Positions 1 through 8,598 of a stretch of 64,000 nt of DNA are shown one piece after another; positions within the stretch are counted from its first letter, which is position 1, and every line of letters starts with the position of its first letter. Both the position numbers and the translations under genes were made by a program. Origin of the DNA: Chryseobacterium phocaeense (lineage in GTDB: Bacteria; Bacteroidota; Bacteroidia; Flavobacteriales; Weeksellaceae); contig NZ_LT827014.1 in assembly GCF_900169075.1 (NCBI RefSeq), positions 806,001 to 870,000 on the forward strand. Direction: 5' to 3'. A model generated the notes under the pieces. That model was not told where the DNA came from. It worked only from the letters and a program-made list of their open reading frames with translations, and searched no databases.

Positions 1-930
1 ATTGCAGAGCTGTTTTTAAAGGCCAATGTAGGAGTCAGCTACTTTTTTATTCTTTCCGGTTTTATCATGATTATAGCCTATCATAAAAAAGAGAAGATCA
101 GCTATTTAGAGTATTATAAAAACAGACTGGCGCGGATCTACCCGCTGTATGTATTCGGATTACTGCTTTATCTTATAACAAAATATGCCAATTTCAGTAT
201 CCCTTCAACAATTGTGTATTTACTTGGCCTACAGAGCTGGATTCCGGGTAAGGTGATGATCCTGAATTTTCCGGGATGGTCTATTTCCGTTGAGTTTTTG
301 TTTTATATTATTTTTCCGCTGCTGTATAATTATTTTTACTCCAGAAATAATAAAAGTATCTGGGTGGTTGCTATACTCTTGTGGATTATAACACAGGCAT
401 TTTCCCATCTTTATGAGGCTTCGTCGTATTATAAAGGACTTCATACCAAAAGTCAGCAGTTTCTGTACTATTTCCCGCTGATGCATGTAAGTGAATTTCT
501 GGTTGGGAATCTGGCCGGGATATTTTGTGTTCGTTATTTTAAACAGAAGAATTATGACATCCCTGTGATACTGATTTTTTCAGCAATTATGCTGGCATTG
601 ATTTTTGTTCCGCTTTTTTATCACAATGGGCTTATGGCTGTGCTTTTTATTCCTTTGATTATTTTGATATCCTGGAATAATGGGTGGGTAACGAAATTAT
701 TTTCATTAAAACCATTGGAATATCTGGGCGAGGCGAGCTATGCCGTTTATATTACCCATATCCCTGTTTTGTATATTTTAAGAGAGATTATAAAATGGAA
801 ATGGAAGACGCTTGATGTTAACAGTAAATTCTGGATTTATCTGGCCGTACTCATTCCGGTCTCCATGCTTTTCTATCAGTTTATTGAAAAACCGCTCCGA
901 GATTATATAAAAAAAATAAATATCAGATAA
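1..930 (+). CDS. Acyltransferase 3 family membrane protein (5' end outside window)
   Basis: The frame is open from base 1, so the gene begins upstream; 309 residues are visible. The motif GVSYFFILSGFIM is the signature of the acyltransferase-3 (OafA/YrhL) family, multi-pass inner-membrane enzymes that O-acetylate or O-acylate envelope glycans. Repeated hydrophobic segments and a basic end (EKPLRDYIKK) fit the family. It lies 5' of, and on the same strand as, the FkbH/ACP/MBOAT cassette, so it may modify the same polymer. The catalytic His expected in the first membrane segment lies outside the window. The substrate cannot be told from sequence. Confidence 0.88.
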   Translation: MAELFLKANVGVSYFFILSGFIMIIAYHKKEKISYLEYYKNRLARIYPLYVFGLLLYLITKYANFSIPSTIVYLLGLQSWIPGKVMILNFPGWSISVEFLFYIIFPLLYNYFYSRNNKSIWVVAILLWIITQAFSHLYEASSYYKGLHTKSQQFLYYFPLMHVSEFLVGNLAGIFCVRYFKQKNYDIPVILIFSAIMLALIFVPLFYHNGLMAVLFIPLIILISWNNGWVTKLFSLKPLEYLGEASYAVYITHIPVLYILREIIKWKWKTLDVNSKFWIYLAVLIPVSMLFYQFIEKPLRDYIKKINIR

Positions 931-936
931 AATCTT

Positions 937-944
937 TATTTTTG
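937..944 (+). promoter_or_regulatory. Candidate -7 promoter element (TATTTTTG)
   Basis: TATTTTTG matches the Bacteroidota -7 consensus TAnnTTTG and lies 16 bases before the ATG of the small ORF at 960. No -33 TTTG or TTG is seen at the usual distance, so the promoter is only partly supported. It could start the FkbH-ACP-MBOAT operon. Confidence 0.4.
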
Positions 945-959
945 TACCAAAGCAACACA

Positions 960-1079
960 ATGAAAAAAAATATAACTGTTCCTGATACATACGGTTTTAC
1001 TCACAGAGTAGTGCACCATGGCTCCAGAAAAAATAAAAACGAGCAGGTAAAATCGGGAACCGGTACATTAGGATTTTAA
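960..1079 (+). CDS. Possible 39-residue small protein upstream of the FkbH gene
   Basis: An ATG frame of 39 codons starts MKKNITVPDTYGF and ends GTGTLGF, with its stop 16 bases before the FkbH start. It is very basic, has no membrane segment and resembles no family I know. A -7 promoter element lies just upstream. Dlt operons carry a short DltX peptide at the same relative place, but DltX is a membrane peptide with an aromatic C-terminus and this is not, so position is the only likeness. It may be a leader peptide, a real microprotein or a chance frame. Confidence 0.35.
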   Translation: MKKNITVPDTYGFTHRVVHHGSRKNKNEQVKSGTGTLGF

Positions 1080-1095
1080 TAAAATAAAAGAATTT

Positions 1096-2820
1096 ATGTA
1101 CAAAACGTTTTCCGAACTGAAAAAAGAACTCCGCAGGGATACTACTCAGCTCAAGAAGATCAAAGTTGCATTATTGGGGGACACCGCAACCCAGTTTCTT
1201 AATATTGCATTAAGAGGAACCGCCATAGATGAAGGTTTTGATCTGCAGATTTTTGAAGCTGATTTCGGACAGATTTCCCGGCAAATCCTTGATCCTACAT
1301 CTGAATACTATGAGTTTAATGCGGACTATACTATTATCTTTGAATCTTCCCATAAACTGCTCAGCCAGTATTATAAATCCTATGATACACAGGCTGGGTT
1401 TGCGGAAAATAAAATTTCCGGCATTCAGGAGCTGTACAGCTCCATCCAGAGCAGAACCAAAAGCAGGGTGATCTACTGTAATTTTCCGGGGATCAACAAT
1501 CAGGTTTTTGGGAATTTTTCCAATAAAGTGGAGTCTTCTTTTGTTTTCCAGCTCAATAAGCTTAATTATCTGCTGGCTGCTCAGATTGCAATAGAAAATG
1601 ATAACTTTTTTATTGCAGATCTTCATTCTATTCAGAATAAATGGGGACGTGACTTTATGTTCTCACCGAGCATTTACGTAAATACAGAAATGGTTTTATC
1701 ACTGGATGCATTACCTATTGTGGCCCGGCATATCACAGGAATTATTTCATCCCTGGAAGGGAAATTTAAGAAATGTCTGATCCTTGATCTGGACAATACG
1801 ACCTGGGGTGGAATCATTGGAGACGATGGCCTGGAAAAAATCCAGATCGGAAGCCTGGGAATAGGAAAAGCATTTACAGAATTCCAGTATTGGGTAAAGG
1901 CCCTGCAGAAAAGGGGAGTGATCCTGGCCGTTTGCAGTAAAAATGATGAAGATAAAGCCAGAGAGCCTTTTGAAAAACATCCGGATATGGTCCTTAAGAT
2001 GGAAGATATTGCCGTTTTTGTGGCGAACTGGGATAATAAGGCAGATAATATCAGAAAGATCCAAAGCATCCTGAATATAGGGTTTGATTCTATGGTTTTT
2101 CTTGATGACAATCCGTTTGAACGGAATATTGTACGCGAAAATCTCCCTGAGGTCTGTGTTCCTGAACTGCCGGAAGATCCTGCAGAATACCTGGAATATC
2201 TGTACAGTCTGAATCTTTTCGAAACAGCCAGTTTCTCGGAAAATGATGCAGAACGTACCAAACAGTACCAGGTGGAAGCCCAAAGAGCTGTTGACCTCGA
2301 TAGCTTTACCAATGTGGAAGATTTCCTGAAAAGTATGGCAATGACTTCTGATGTAAAGTCTTTCGACAGTTTTTCAAAGCCACGGGTTTCCCAGCTGACA
2401 CAACGCTCCAACCAGTTTAACCTGAGAACCATAAGATATTCTGAACAGGATGTAGACAACCTGATCAAATCCGATGATCATTATACACTTTCTTTCACGC
2501 TGGAAGATAAATACGGAGACAACGGACTGATCTGCGTGATAGTCCTGGAGAAAAAAGCCCCGGAAACACTTTTTATTGATACATGGCTTATGAGCTGCCG
2601 GGTCCTTAAAAGAGGAATGGAAGATTTTACCCTGAATACCATCATAGATACAGCGAAAAAGAACGGCTATAAATATGTGGTGGGAGAATATCTTCCGACT
2701 GCCAAAAACCAGATGGTAAAAGACCATTATGAAAGGCTGGGATTCTCAGAACAGGATCAGAAGTGGGTGCTGGATGTAGATACCTATCAGCATAAACAAG
2801 TATATATTAACATTAAATAA
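1096..2820 (+). CDS. FkbH-like protein (HAD superfamily subfamily IIIC)
   Basis: The 574-residue protein has the three-part build of the FkbH family. An N-terminal SGNH-like region (about 1-215) is followed by a HAD phosphatase domain with DLDNTTWGG (nucleophile Asp231, acid/base Asp233) and FLDDNP (about 336-341), then a GNAT-like C-terminal region (about 430-560). The family's AVCSKND motif is at 278-284, with Cys280. Characterised FkbH/OzmB-type enzymes take 1,3-bisphosphoglycerate, remove phosphate and load a glyceryl group onto an acyl carrier protein. An ACP gene follows 17 bases downstream. No polyketide synthase is visible in the window, so the loaded ACP probably serves the MBOAT system that follows. 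Glyceryl as the acyl group is inferred. Confidence 0.85.
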   Translation: MYKTFSELKKELRRDTTQLKKIKVALLGDTATQFLNIALRGTAIDEGFDLQIFEADFGQISRQILDPTSEYYEFNADYTIIFESSHKLLSQYYKSYDTQAGFAENKISGIQELYSSIQSRTKSRVIYCNFPGINNQVFGNFSNKVESSFVFQLNKLNYLLAAQIAIENDNFFIADLHSIQNKWGRDFMFSPSIYVNTEMVLSLDALPIVARHITGIISSLEGKFKKCLILDLDNTTWGGIIGDDGLEKIQIGSLGIGKAFTEFQYWVKALQKRGVILAVCSKNDEDKAREPFEKHPDMVLKMEDIAVFVANWDNKADNIRKIQSILNIGFDSMVFLDDNPFERNIVRENLPEVCVPELPEDPAEYLEYLYSLNLFETASFSENDAERTKQYQVEAQRAVDLDSFTNVEDFLKSMAMTSDVKSFDSFSKPRVSQLTQRSNQFNLRTIRYSEQDVDNLIKSDDHYTLSFTLEDKYGDNGLICVIVLEKKAPETLFIDTWLMSCRVLKRGMEDFTLNTIIDTAKKNGYKYVVGEYLPTAKNQMVKDHYERLGFSEQDQKWVLDVDTYQHKQVYINIK

Positions 2821-2837
2821 TTATTTCCCATAACATT

Positions 2838-3074
2838 ATGAACAAAGATGAAATTTTAGCTAAGCTTACCGGTATTTTCCACGACGAACTGGATAATGAT
2901 GCCATTGTATTAAGTTTTGAAACCACCGCAGAAGATATTGAAGAATGGGATTCTCTTTCCCATATCCAGCTGATTGTAGCAGTGGAAAAGGCTTTCGGGG
3001 TACGATTTACTTCTTCAGAGATCCAAAGCTGGAATAATGTAGGAGAAATGATAGACTGTATACTCGCTAAATAA
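2838..3074 (+). CDS. Acyl carrier protein
   Basis: A small acidic protein of 78 residues with the phosphopantetheine site EEWDSLSH (Ser39), a four-helix ACP pattern and usual ACP length. It follows the FkbH gene by 17 bases, and its TAA overlaps the ATG of the next gene by one base, so translation is probably coupled. It is probably a dedicated carrier rather than the fatty-acid ACP, because it sits among an FkbH loader, tailoring enzymes and an MBOAT transferase. In Dlt terms it would take the DltC role. A separate phosphopantetheinyl transferase is needed and is not in the window. Confidence 0.9.
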   Translation: MNKDEILAKLTGIFHDELDNDAIVLSFETTAEDIEEWDSLSHIQLIVAVEKAFGVRFTSSEIQSWNNVGEMIDCILAK

Positions 3075-3469
3075 TGATACTCCGGGAAAATCAGGAATTC
3101 AGGCATCAGTTTAAAGTGGATGACCGTATTTACAACGGTTTTATCTCTGTATTTGAGGACCGGAATGCACTTCATACGGATGAGGAATTTGCAAAAGATA
3201 AAGGATTTCCGTCCAAAGTAATGCACGGAAACATCCTGAACGGTTTTTTGTCTTACTTTATCGGGGAACTCCTGCCTACAGAAGATGTGATGATCCTTTC
3301 GCAGACCATCAATTTTAAAAATCCGGTATATCTGAATGATGTGTTGAATTTCGAAGCAGTCCTTACAGATCAGTCGGAAGCGGTCCGGGTAAATACCTTT
3401 GCATTTAAATTTATCAATGAAAACCTAAAGACCGTAGCATCAGGTAAAATTCAAATCAAAGAATTCTAA
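3074..3469 (+). CDS. MaoC-like (hot-dog fold) hydratase/dehydratase
   Basis: The 131 residues carry the MaoC/(R)-specific enoyl hydratase pattern: FEDRNALHTDEEFA (about 27-40) followed by GFPSKVMHGN (44-53). His34, Asp36 and His51-Gly52 fall in the conserved sites. Enzymes of this fold add or remove water at the beta carbon of acyl-CoA or acyl-ACP. It overlaps the genes on both sides by one base (TAATG), so it is tightly coupled to the ACP and the SDR gene. It could act on the ACP-bound acyl group or be a thioesterase-like relative; the exact reaction is unknown. Confidence 0.8.
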   Translation: MILRENQEFRHQFKVDDRIYNGFISVFEDRNALHTDEEFAKDKGFPSKVMHGNILNGFLSYFIGELLPTEDVMILSQTINFKNPVYLNDVLNFEAVLTDQSEAVRVNTFAFKFINENLKTVASGKIQIKEF

Positions 3470-4182
3470 TGAAAAAAGTGGTATTGACCGGAGGCTCGTC
3501 CGGTATTGGTAAAGAAATTAATCTTTTTCTTCTGGAAAAGGGATATGAAGTACTGTTTACATATTGCCATTCCGAAGCACCTGCAAAAGAAATAGAACAT
3601 CAATTTTCCAAGGCAAAAGCTTTCCGGATTGATTTCACTTCGGGAGAGCAGATGAATGCTTTTCAGACTGAAATAGAAACCTTTGATCCGGATATTCTCA
3701 TCAATAATTATTACAGCGGCAGTTTTATCGATACCTATTTTCATAAAACAGAAGCCGAGAAAATTCTTGAAGATTTTAAAAATAATGTGATGCCGGCCAT
3801 TCAGGTAACCCAGAAATGCATCAATATCTTCCGGAAGAAAAAGCTGGGAAGAATTATCAATATCCTTTCCTCTTCAATGGTTTCGCCTGCGATAGGAACT
3901 TCCGTGTATAACTCCAACAAAGCCTATCTTCTTCAGATGAGTAAAAGCTGGGCTGTAGAGAATGTAAAATTCGGGATTACGTGCAATTCGGTTTCCCCGT
4001 CTTTTATTCCAACCGGTTTTCACAAAGATATGGATGAAAGAATGAAGGAAGTGATTGTTTCCGGATATCCGTTAAAAGACAAATTGGAAGGTGGTGATGT
4101 GGCCAATATTATTGAACTCTGCATCAATGGCGGGAAGCATTTTAACGGAAATCATCTTTTTGTGGATGCCTCCCATTATTAG
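3469..4182 (+). CDS. SDR family oxidoreductase (FabG-like)
   Basis: A 237-residue short-chain dehydrogenase with the nucleotide motif TGGSSGIG (7-14) and catalytic YNSNK (Tyr147, Lys151) behind a serine cluster (134-136). FabG-type members reduce beta-keto acyl-ACP to the 3-hydroxy form with NADPH. Coupling to the ACP and MaoC-like genes points to an acyl-ACP substrate. The usual NAG motif reads LINNYYSG, a small departure from the family. It could also act on an unrelated sugar or keto substrate. Confidence 0.85.
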   Translation: MKKVVLTGGSSGIGKEINLFLLEKGYEVLFTYCHSEAPAKEIEHQFSKAKAFRIDFTSGEQMNAFQTEIETFDPDILINNYYSGSFIDTYFHKTEAEKILEDFKNNVMPAIQVTQKCINIFRKKKLGRIINILSSSMVSPAIGTSVYNSNKAYLLQMSKSWAVENVKFGITCNSVSPSFIPTGFHKDMDERMKEVIVSGYPLKDKLEGGDVANIIELCINGGKHFNGNHLFVDASHY

Positions 4183-4198
4183 ACCTAAATAAAAATCA

Positions 4199-5614
4199 AT
4201 GCAGTTTACATCTATTGCCTTTTTTCTTTTTTTTACCCTGGTTTTCAGTCTATACTGGCTGGCTGGAAGGAAAAATCTTAAACTTCAGAATATATTGCTG
4301 CTGGTTTCAAGTTATGTTTTTTATGGCTTTTGGGACTGGAGATTTCTGGCACTTCTGGCCGGAAGTTCTGCTGTAGCGTATTATTTAGGGCAGAAAATTG
4401 GGGCAAGCCAGGGAAGAGCAAAGAAAATATACCTCAATTCAGGACTGATCCTGGCGATAGGAACCTTATTTTATTTTAAATATTTCGGATTTTTTATCGA
4501 CTCTTTTGCGGATTTGTTCGGCATTAAAAATAAACTTACCATTTCCATTATTTTACCATTGGGAATCAGCTTTTATACCTTCAGGATCGTCAGCTATTTT
4601 CTGGATATCAAAAATAATAAGCTGAAACCGGAAACGGATGCTCTGGCCTTTTTTAATTATGTAGCATTCTTTCCGAGCATGACCTCAGGGCCTATTGACA
4701 AGGGCGGATTACTGCTTCCCCAAATAAAAAAAGAAAGGATTTTCACTGAAGAGACAGGGGCTGATGCGGTAAGGCAGATCCTTTACGGGGCCTTTAAAAA
4801 ATTGGTGGTAGCCAACAGTATTACCCCCATCACACAGTCCATTTTTCAAAATTATGATACACTTTCCGGTAGTACAGTAGCATTCGGGGCCGTACTTTTC
4901 CTGTTTGAGCTCTATGCAGATTTTTCAGGATACTCCGATATGGCGGTGGGATTTGCCCGACTTTTAGGGTTTAAGATCACCAAAAACTTTGCGTTTCCCC
5001 TTTTTGCGCAGAATATTGCCGAGTATTGGAGAAAATGGCATATATCACTTACTTCATGGCTCACGGAATATGTTTTTACCCCTTTGGTGATCCAGTTCCG
5101 CGATTACGGAAAAAGAGGGCTCATTGCAGCTATTATCCTGAATTTTATTCTGATCGGGGCGTGGCACGGGCCAAGGCTAACCTTTGTCTTATTCGGATTA
5201 CTGCACGGGCTGTATTATATTCCGCTGATTGTAAAGGATAAGCTTAATAAAAAGAAAAAGTTTTCCGGGAATTTCCCTACCATCAAAGAACTTGGAAATA
5301 TACTTTTAACCTTATTGATGGTATGTTTTGCACTCGTACTTTTTGCAGCACCGGATCTGGAAGCTGCTTTGGGCATGTATGGAAGAATTTTCAGCCTTTC
5401 CCTGTTTTCCGTTCCGCAGTTTATCAAAATTAAAGTGTTGGGGTTAATCGGGATTCTGATTATCATTGACTGGTTTAATAAGGACCAGGAACACGGACTG
5501 GAGATCAAAAGATTCAATCCACTCATCAGAAGGGCTTTCTACGTTTTCCTGATCTTTATGATTATGTATTACGGCGTATTTGCTAATGGAAACTACATCT
5601 ATGAACAGTTTTAA
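4199..5614 (+). CDS. MBOAT family membrane O-acyltransferase (AlgI/DltB-like)
   Basis: A 471-residue multi-pass membrane protein of normal AlgI/PatA/DltB length. It has the MBOAT hallmarks YWRKWHISLTSW (276-287) and GAWHGPRLT (320-328), with the invariant His at 323 and another at 336. The C-terminus reads NYIYEQF (465-471), close to the FIYFQF-type tail of AlgI/PatA proteins and to the tyrosine motif that carries the acyl group in DltX. The enzyme should move an acyl group from a cytoplasmic thioester donor, probably the ACP at 2838, across the membrane. The partner SGNH gene starts 2 bases downstream. Confidence 0.92.
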   Translation: MQFTSIAFFLFFTLVFSLYWLAGRKNLKLQNILLLVSSYVFYGFWDWRFLALLAGSSAVAYYLGQKIGASQGRAKKIYLNSGLILAIGTLFYFKYFGFFIDSFADLFGIKNKLTISIILPLGISFYTFRIVSYFLDIKNNKLKPETDALAFFNYVAFFPSMTSGPIDKGGLLLPQIKKERIFTEETGADAVRQILYGAFKKLVVANSITPITQSIFQNYDTLSGSTVAFGAVLFLFELYADFSGYSDMAVGFARLLGFKITKNFAFPLFAQNIAEYWRKWHISLTSWLTEYVFTPLVIQFRDYGKRGLIAAIILNFILIGAWHGPRLTFVLFGLLHGLYYIPLIVKDKLNKKKKFSGNFPTIKELGNILLTLLMVCFALVLFAAPDLEAALGMYGRIFSLSLFSVPQFIKIKVLGLIGILIIIDWFNKDQEHGLEIKRFNPLIRRAFYVFLIFMIMYYGVFANGNYIYEQF

Positions 5615-5616
5615 TT

Positions 5617-6540
5617 ATGAGAAAGTTTTTATTTAAAATATCATTGTACATTCTTGGGGTTGCCGGCGTACTGCTGTTTCTGGGTTCTTATGCCGATGGG
5701 AATACGGATGACAACTACATGCATTTTGCGGTAGAAAAGCCTCATAATATTATTCTGGGAGATTCCAGAAGCGTGCAGGGAATAGTGCCGGAAATCCTGA
5801 AAACCAGGCTTTCAGTTCCTTTTGATAACTTTTCACTGAATATTGTAGAGTCACCATATGGTCCGGTGTATCTGAAAGCTTTAAAAAGAAAGCTGGATCC
5901 TGCTACCAACAACGGAATTTTTATTCTTACCGTAAGTCCGTGGAATCTTGCATTAAATGGCAGTGTAAACAAAATAGAAGACTTTCCTGAAGAGCATTCT
6001 CCACTGAATAATATGTATTTCTACGATAAATCGCCCAACTATGAATACCTGATCCGGAACTACAGTAAAAGCTGGTTCAGGATTTATTTGGACAGGGAAG
6101 AGATCGTGAGGTCTAATACTTTCCTCCATAAAGACGGCTGGATGGAAGTGAATGTAGACATGAACAAAGATTCCGTAGCAGCCAGAGCCGCTGTAAAAAT
6201 TAAAGAATACAGGGCTGTATTGCATACTTACAGGTTATCTGAAGAGCGATTGCAAGCCATTAACGAAATCATAGACTATTTACAGCCTAAAGGAACAGTT
6301 TATCTGGTGAGAATTCCTACTTCCAAAAATATGATGGCTCTTGAAAATGAAAGATTTCCGGAATTCAATGCTTTGATGAAAGATCTTTCAAAGAGGCAAC
6401 GGGTTAAGTTTTATGATTTTTCCGGACGTAGCGATGATTTCGTTTACACAGACGGAAACCATATGTACAGCAAATCTGCAAAGATTCTTACTGCTCAGAT
6501 TGCAGATTCCATTGAGGCAGAAAAGAACAGTTTAAAATAA
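5617..6540 (+). CDS. SGNH-type DltD/AlgJ-like envelope acyl-transfer partner
   Basis: The protein has 307 residues. An N-terminal membrane anchor (about 5-24) is followed by a periplasmic domain with ILGDSRS (46-52, nucleophile Ser50) and, near the end, TDGNHM (278-283), giving the Asp279/His282 pair of an SGNH esterase or transferase. SGNH partners of MBOAT proteins (DltD, AlgJ/AlgX, PatB) pass the acyl group to the extracellular polymer. The gene is 2 bases after the MBOAT stop and is the last of the + strand operon. Overall similarity to DltD is weak; the call rests on the motifs and the context. Confidence 0.7.
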   Translation: MRKFLFKISLYILGVAGVLLFLGSYADGNTDDNYMHFAVEKPHNIILGDSRSVQGIVPEILKTRLSVPFDNFSLNIVESPYGPVYLKALKRKLDPATNNGIFILTVSPWNLALNGSVNKIEDFPEEHSPLNNMYFYDKSPNYEYLIRNYSKSWFRIYLDREEIVRSNTFLHKDGWMEVNVDMNKDSVAARAAVKIKEYRAVLHTYRLSEERLQAINEIIDYLQPKGTVYLVRIPTSKNMMALENERFPEFNALMKDLSKRQRVKFYDFSGRSDDFVYTDGNHMYSKSAKILTAQIADSIEAEKNSLK

Positions 6541-6570
6541 TCAAGGCCCGGGATAAAACATTTTAATGAT

Positions 6571-6637
6571 GATGGAAGTCTGATAGTGGATTATGGAAGT
6601 TAATGACTGAAATAACTTCCAGCCTCCCTCTTCCATC
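6571..6637. terminator. Nested inverted repeat between convergent genes, possible bidirectional terminator
   Basis: TGGAAGTTA (6594-6602) pairs perfectly with TAACTTCCA (6613-6621). An outer arm GATGGAAG (6571-6578) pairs with CTTCCATC (6630-6637). The element sits in the 121 bases between the end of the acylation operon and the convergent end of the polysaccharide locus. There is no clear T-run, so termination is a guess from position. Confidence 0.4.
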
Positions 6638-6661
6638 TTCCAGCATTGTATTAACCCAAAC

Positions 6662-7603
6662 TCAGCTAAATAAATACTTTCTGAAATTAATATTGTAAAG
6701 TCCCGAACGGATACTTTTATGATCGGTCAGTCCGTATTTCAGGATCATTCCCCATTTTTGTAGTACAGGAGCATTGGCGATCTTAAAACTTCTGTGCATC
6801 CTGTTGATATGAAGTTTTACGTTATCAGGCATGTTCTCAGCGGAGGCCCATTTGTTAAGTTCTCCCCATAAAAGGACCCGGGTACTCGCCGGCTTTATTT
6901 TCTTTGAATCTACCTTTGTAATTCTGTTATTTTCATGTACACCGCGCATTCCGACAGCCTGGTCTAAAATACCCGGATAAAGATCCAGATAAAAAGAAAG
7001 TCTGATCAGGAACTCACTGTCCTGATGAAGCCTCAGATTTGTTCTAAAGCGGGGGTTCATTTTTCTCATTAAAGGCTCTCTGCGCACGGTAAGTGCATCA
7101 ATACTGAAAAGTCCAAAGCTGCCCAGCATGTAGATCTGGCCCGGGAAAACATCTTTCGGACCGTGTTTTTTATGAACAGTAGTCAGTCTGTCTCCAAAGA
7201 TCGGGTAATACTGTTCTTTTGCTTTTTCAGAATAATAATGAACTCCAAGTGCTCCGTACACACCTTCTACTTCAGGATTTTTAAAAAGTTCCCTTTCCGC
7301 GTCAAATCTGTTGGGAAGATAATAATCATCCGCATCAAGAAATGCGATGAAGTCTCCGGTAGATTTTTCTATTCCAAGGTTTCTGCTTGGACCTGCTCCG
7401 TGATTGCCTTTGTCAGGATGCTGGAAAAGCTTTACCCTGCTGTGTTTTTCAACAAGCTGCTGACATACCTCTAAGGCGTTATCCGGAGATTTATCCTCTA
7501 CAAGGATCACTTCGTAGACTTCTTCAAACTGAAGCGCTGATTCTACTGCCTGCGTAACATATTTTTCAGCATTGTAAACGGGAATAACTACGGATATCTT
7601 CAT
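6662..7603 (-). CDS. Family 2 glycosyltransferase (GT-A), paralogue 1 of 3
   Basis: A 313-residue GT2 enzyme. It starts MKISVVIPVYNAEKYV (the GT2 opening strand) and carries FIAFLDADDYYLPNRFDAER, whose DADD is the metal- and nucleotide-sugar-binding DxD. It should transfer a sugar to the growing surface glycan on the cytoplasmic face. It is the last gene of the leftward locus. Two other genes (7657-8598 and 14598-15539) encode proteins of exactly the same length with the same DADDYYLPNRFD block, so all three derive from duplication. Donor and acceptor are unknown. Confidence 0.9.
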   Translation of the reverse strand: MKISVVIPVYNAEKYVTQAVESALQFEEVYEVILVEDKSPDNALEVCQQLVEKHSRVKLFQHPDKGNHGAGPSRNLGIEKSTGDFIAFLDADDYYLPNRFDAERELFKNPEVEGVYGALGVHYYSEKAKEQYYPIFGDRLTTVHKKHGPKDVFPGQIYMLGSFGLFSIDALTVRREPLMRKMNPRFRTNLRLHQDSEFLIRLSFYLDLYPGILDQAVGMRGVHENNRITKVDSKKIKPASTRVLLWGELNKWASAENMPDNVKLHINRMHRSFKIANAPVLQKWGMILKYGLTDHKSIRSGLYNINFRKYLFS

Positions 7604-7656
7604 GGGAGCAATTTAATATTCTTGTGTTTATACTCTATTGTATTGTAATTGTTGTC

Positions 7657-8598
7657 TCAGGCTTTATGGGTATAGGTAAACCGGTATTTTGTCTTCAGGA
7701 TTTTCGGGTCTTTACAAATAGCAGCCAATAAAGCAGCTGTTTTTGACCATCCTTTTTTGGTAGAAAGTTCAAAAGCTTTTTTCTGTAGATAAATATGCTG
7801 TGCCGCATCCCGGTACGGTTTATTTTTCCCGGACCACTTATACAGGGAGTTCCATAAGAGAAATTGCCGCTCATTATATTGTGGGGAATAACGGACGATC
7901 TTGGTAATTCTATTATCGTCATGAATACCTCTTACCGCAATGGGCTGGTCTATAATTCCCGATTTTAAATAACAGTGGAATGCCAGTTTAATGATAAAAT
8001 CCGAGTCCTGGTGAACCCGGAGAATTTCATTAAACTTTAGTTTGTTTTTCTGTAAAGTTGATTTTCTTATCGTCAAGGTATTCAAATGGAAAAATGTACC
8101 GAAAGTTTTAGTTGTTAAGCCTAAAAGCCCTCTGAACACTTCTTTCCCTTCAGCAGGATAGTTGACCGTCGTAAGGGTGACATTGGTAAATTTAGATTGA
8201 AATTCCTGTTTCCCTTTCTCTGTTAGGTATTCTACACTTATGGCGCCGAAAACACCATCAATCTTAGGATCATTAAATATTTCCTTTTCTACATCAAATC
8301 TGTTCGGAAGGTAATAATCATCAGCATCAAGGAAAGCGATAAAACTGCAGGATGACATTTCTATCCCCAGATTTCTGGTGGCAGCAGCGCCATGGTTTCC
8401 TTTGTCCGCATGCTGAAACAGTTTTATTTTAGGATATTGGCTGGCCAGTTTCATACAGATCTCCAGCGAGTTATCTGTAGAGCAGTCTTCAATCAGTAAT
8501 ATTTCTTTTACTTCTTCAAATGGCAGCGCAGATGCTACAGATTTTTCTAAAAATTCCGAAGCATTATAAACCGGTATGATGACAGAAATATCAGGCAT
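7657..8598 (-). CDS. Family 2 glycosyltransferase (GT-A), paralogue 2 of 3
   Basis: 313 residues, starting MPDISVIIPVYNASEFL, with FLDADDYYLPNRFDVEKE as the DxD block. It is clearly a paralogue of the 6662 and 14598 genes and resembles the latter most, sharing the 'GVFGAI.VE' stretch and the 'EVF.GL' region. Its ATG overlaps the asnB stop by one base (TAATG), so the two are translationally coupled. It adds one sugar of the repeat unit; which one cannot be told. Confidence 0.9.
   Translation of the reverse strand: MPDISVIIPVYNASEFLEKSVASALPFEEVKEILLIEDCSTDNSLEICMKLASQYPKIKLFQHADKGNHGAAATRNLGIEMSSCSFIAFLDADDYYLPNRFDVEKEIFNDPKIDGVFGAISVEYLTEKGKQEFQSKFTNVTLTTVNYPAEGKEVFRGLLGLTTKTFGTFFHLNTLTIRKSTLQKNKLKFNEILRVHQDSDFIIKLAFHCYLKSGIIDQPIAVRGIHDDNRITKIVRYSPQYNERQFLLWNSLYKWSGKNKPYRDAAQHIYLQKKAFELSTKKGWSKTAALLAAICKDPKILKTKYRFTYTHKA

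Noticed and set aside
1674..2468. 264-codon frame on the - strand inside the FkbH gene
   Set aside because: It lies entirely opposite a well-supported FkbH protein with conserved motifs and has Ser/Arg-rich, family-free sequence. It is a shadow.
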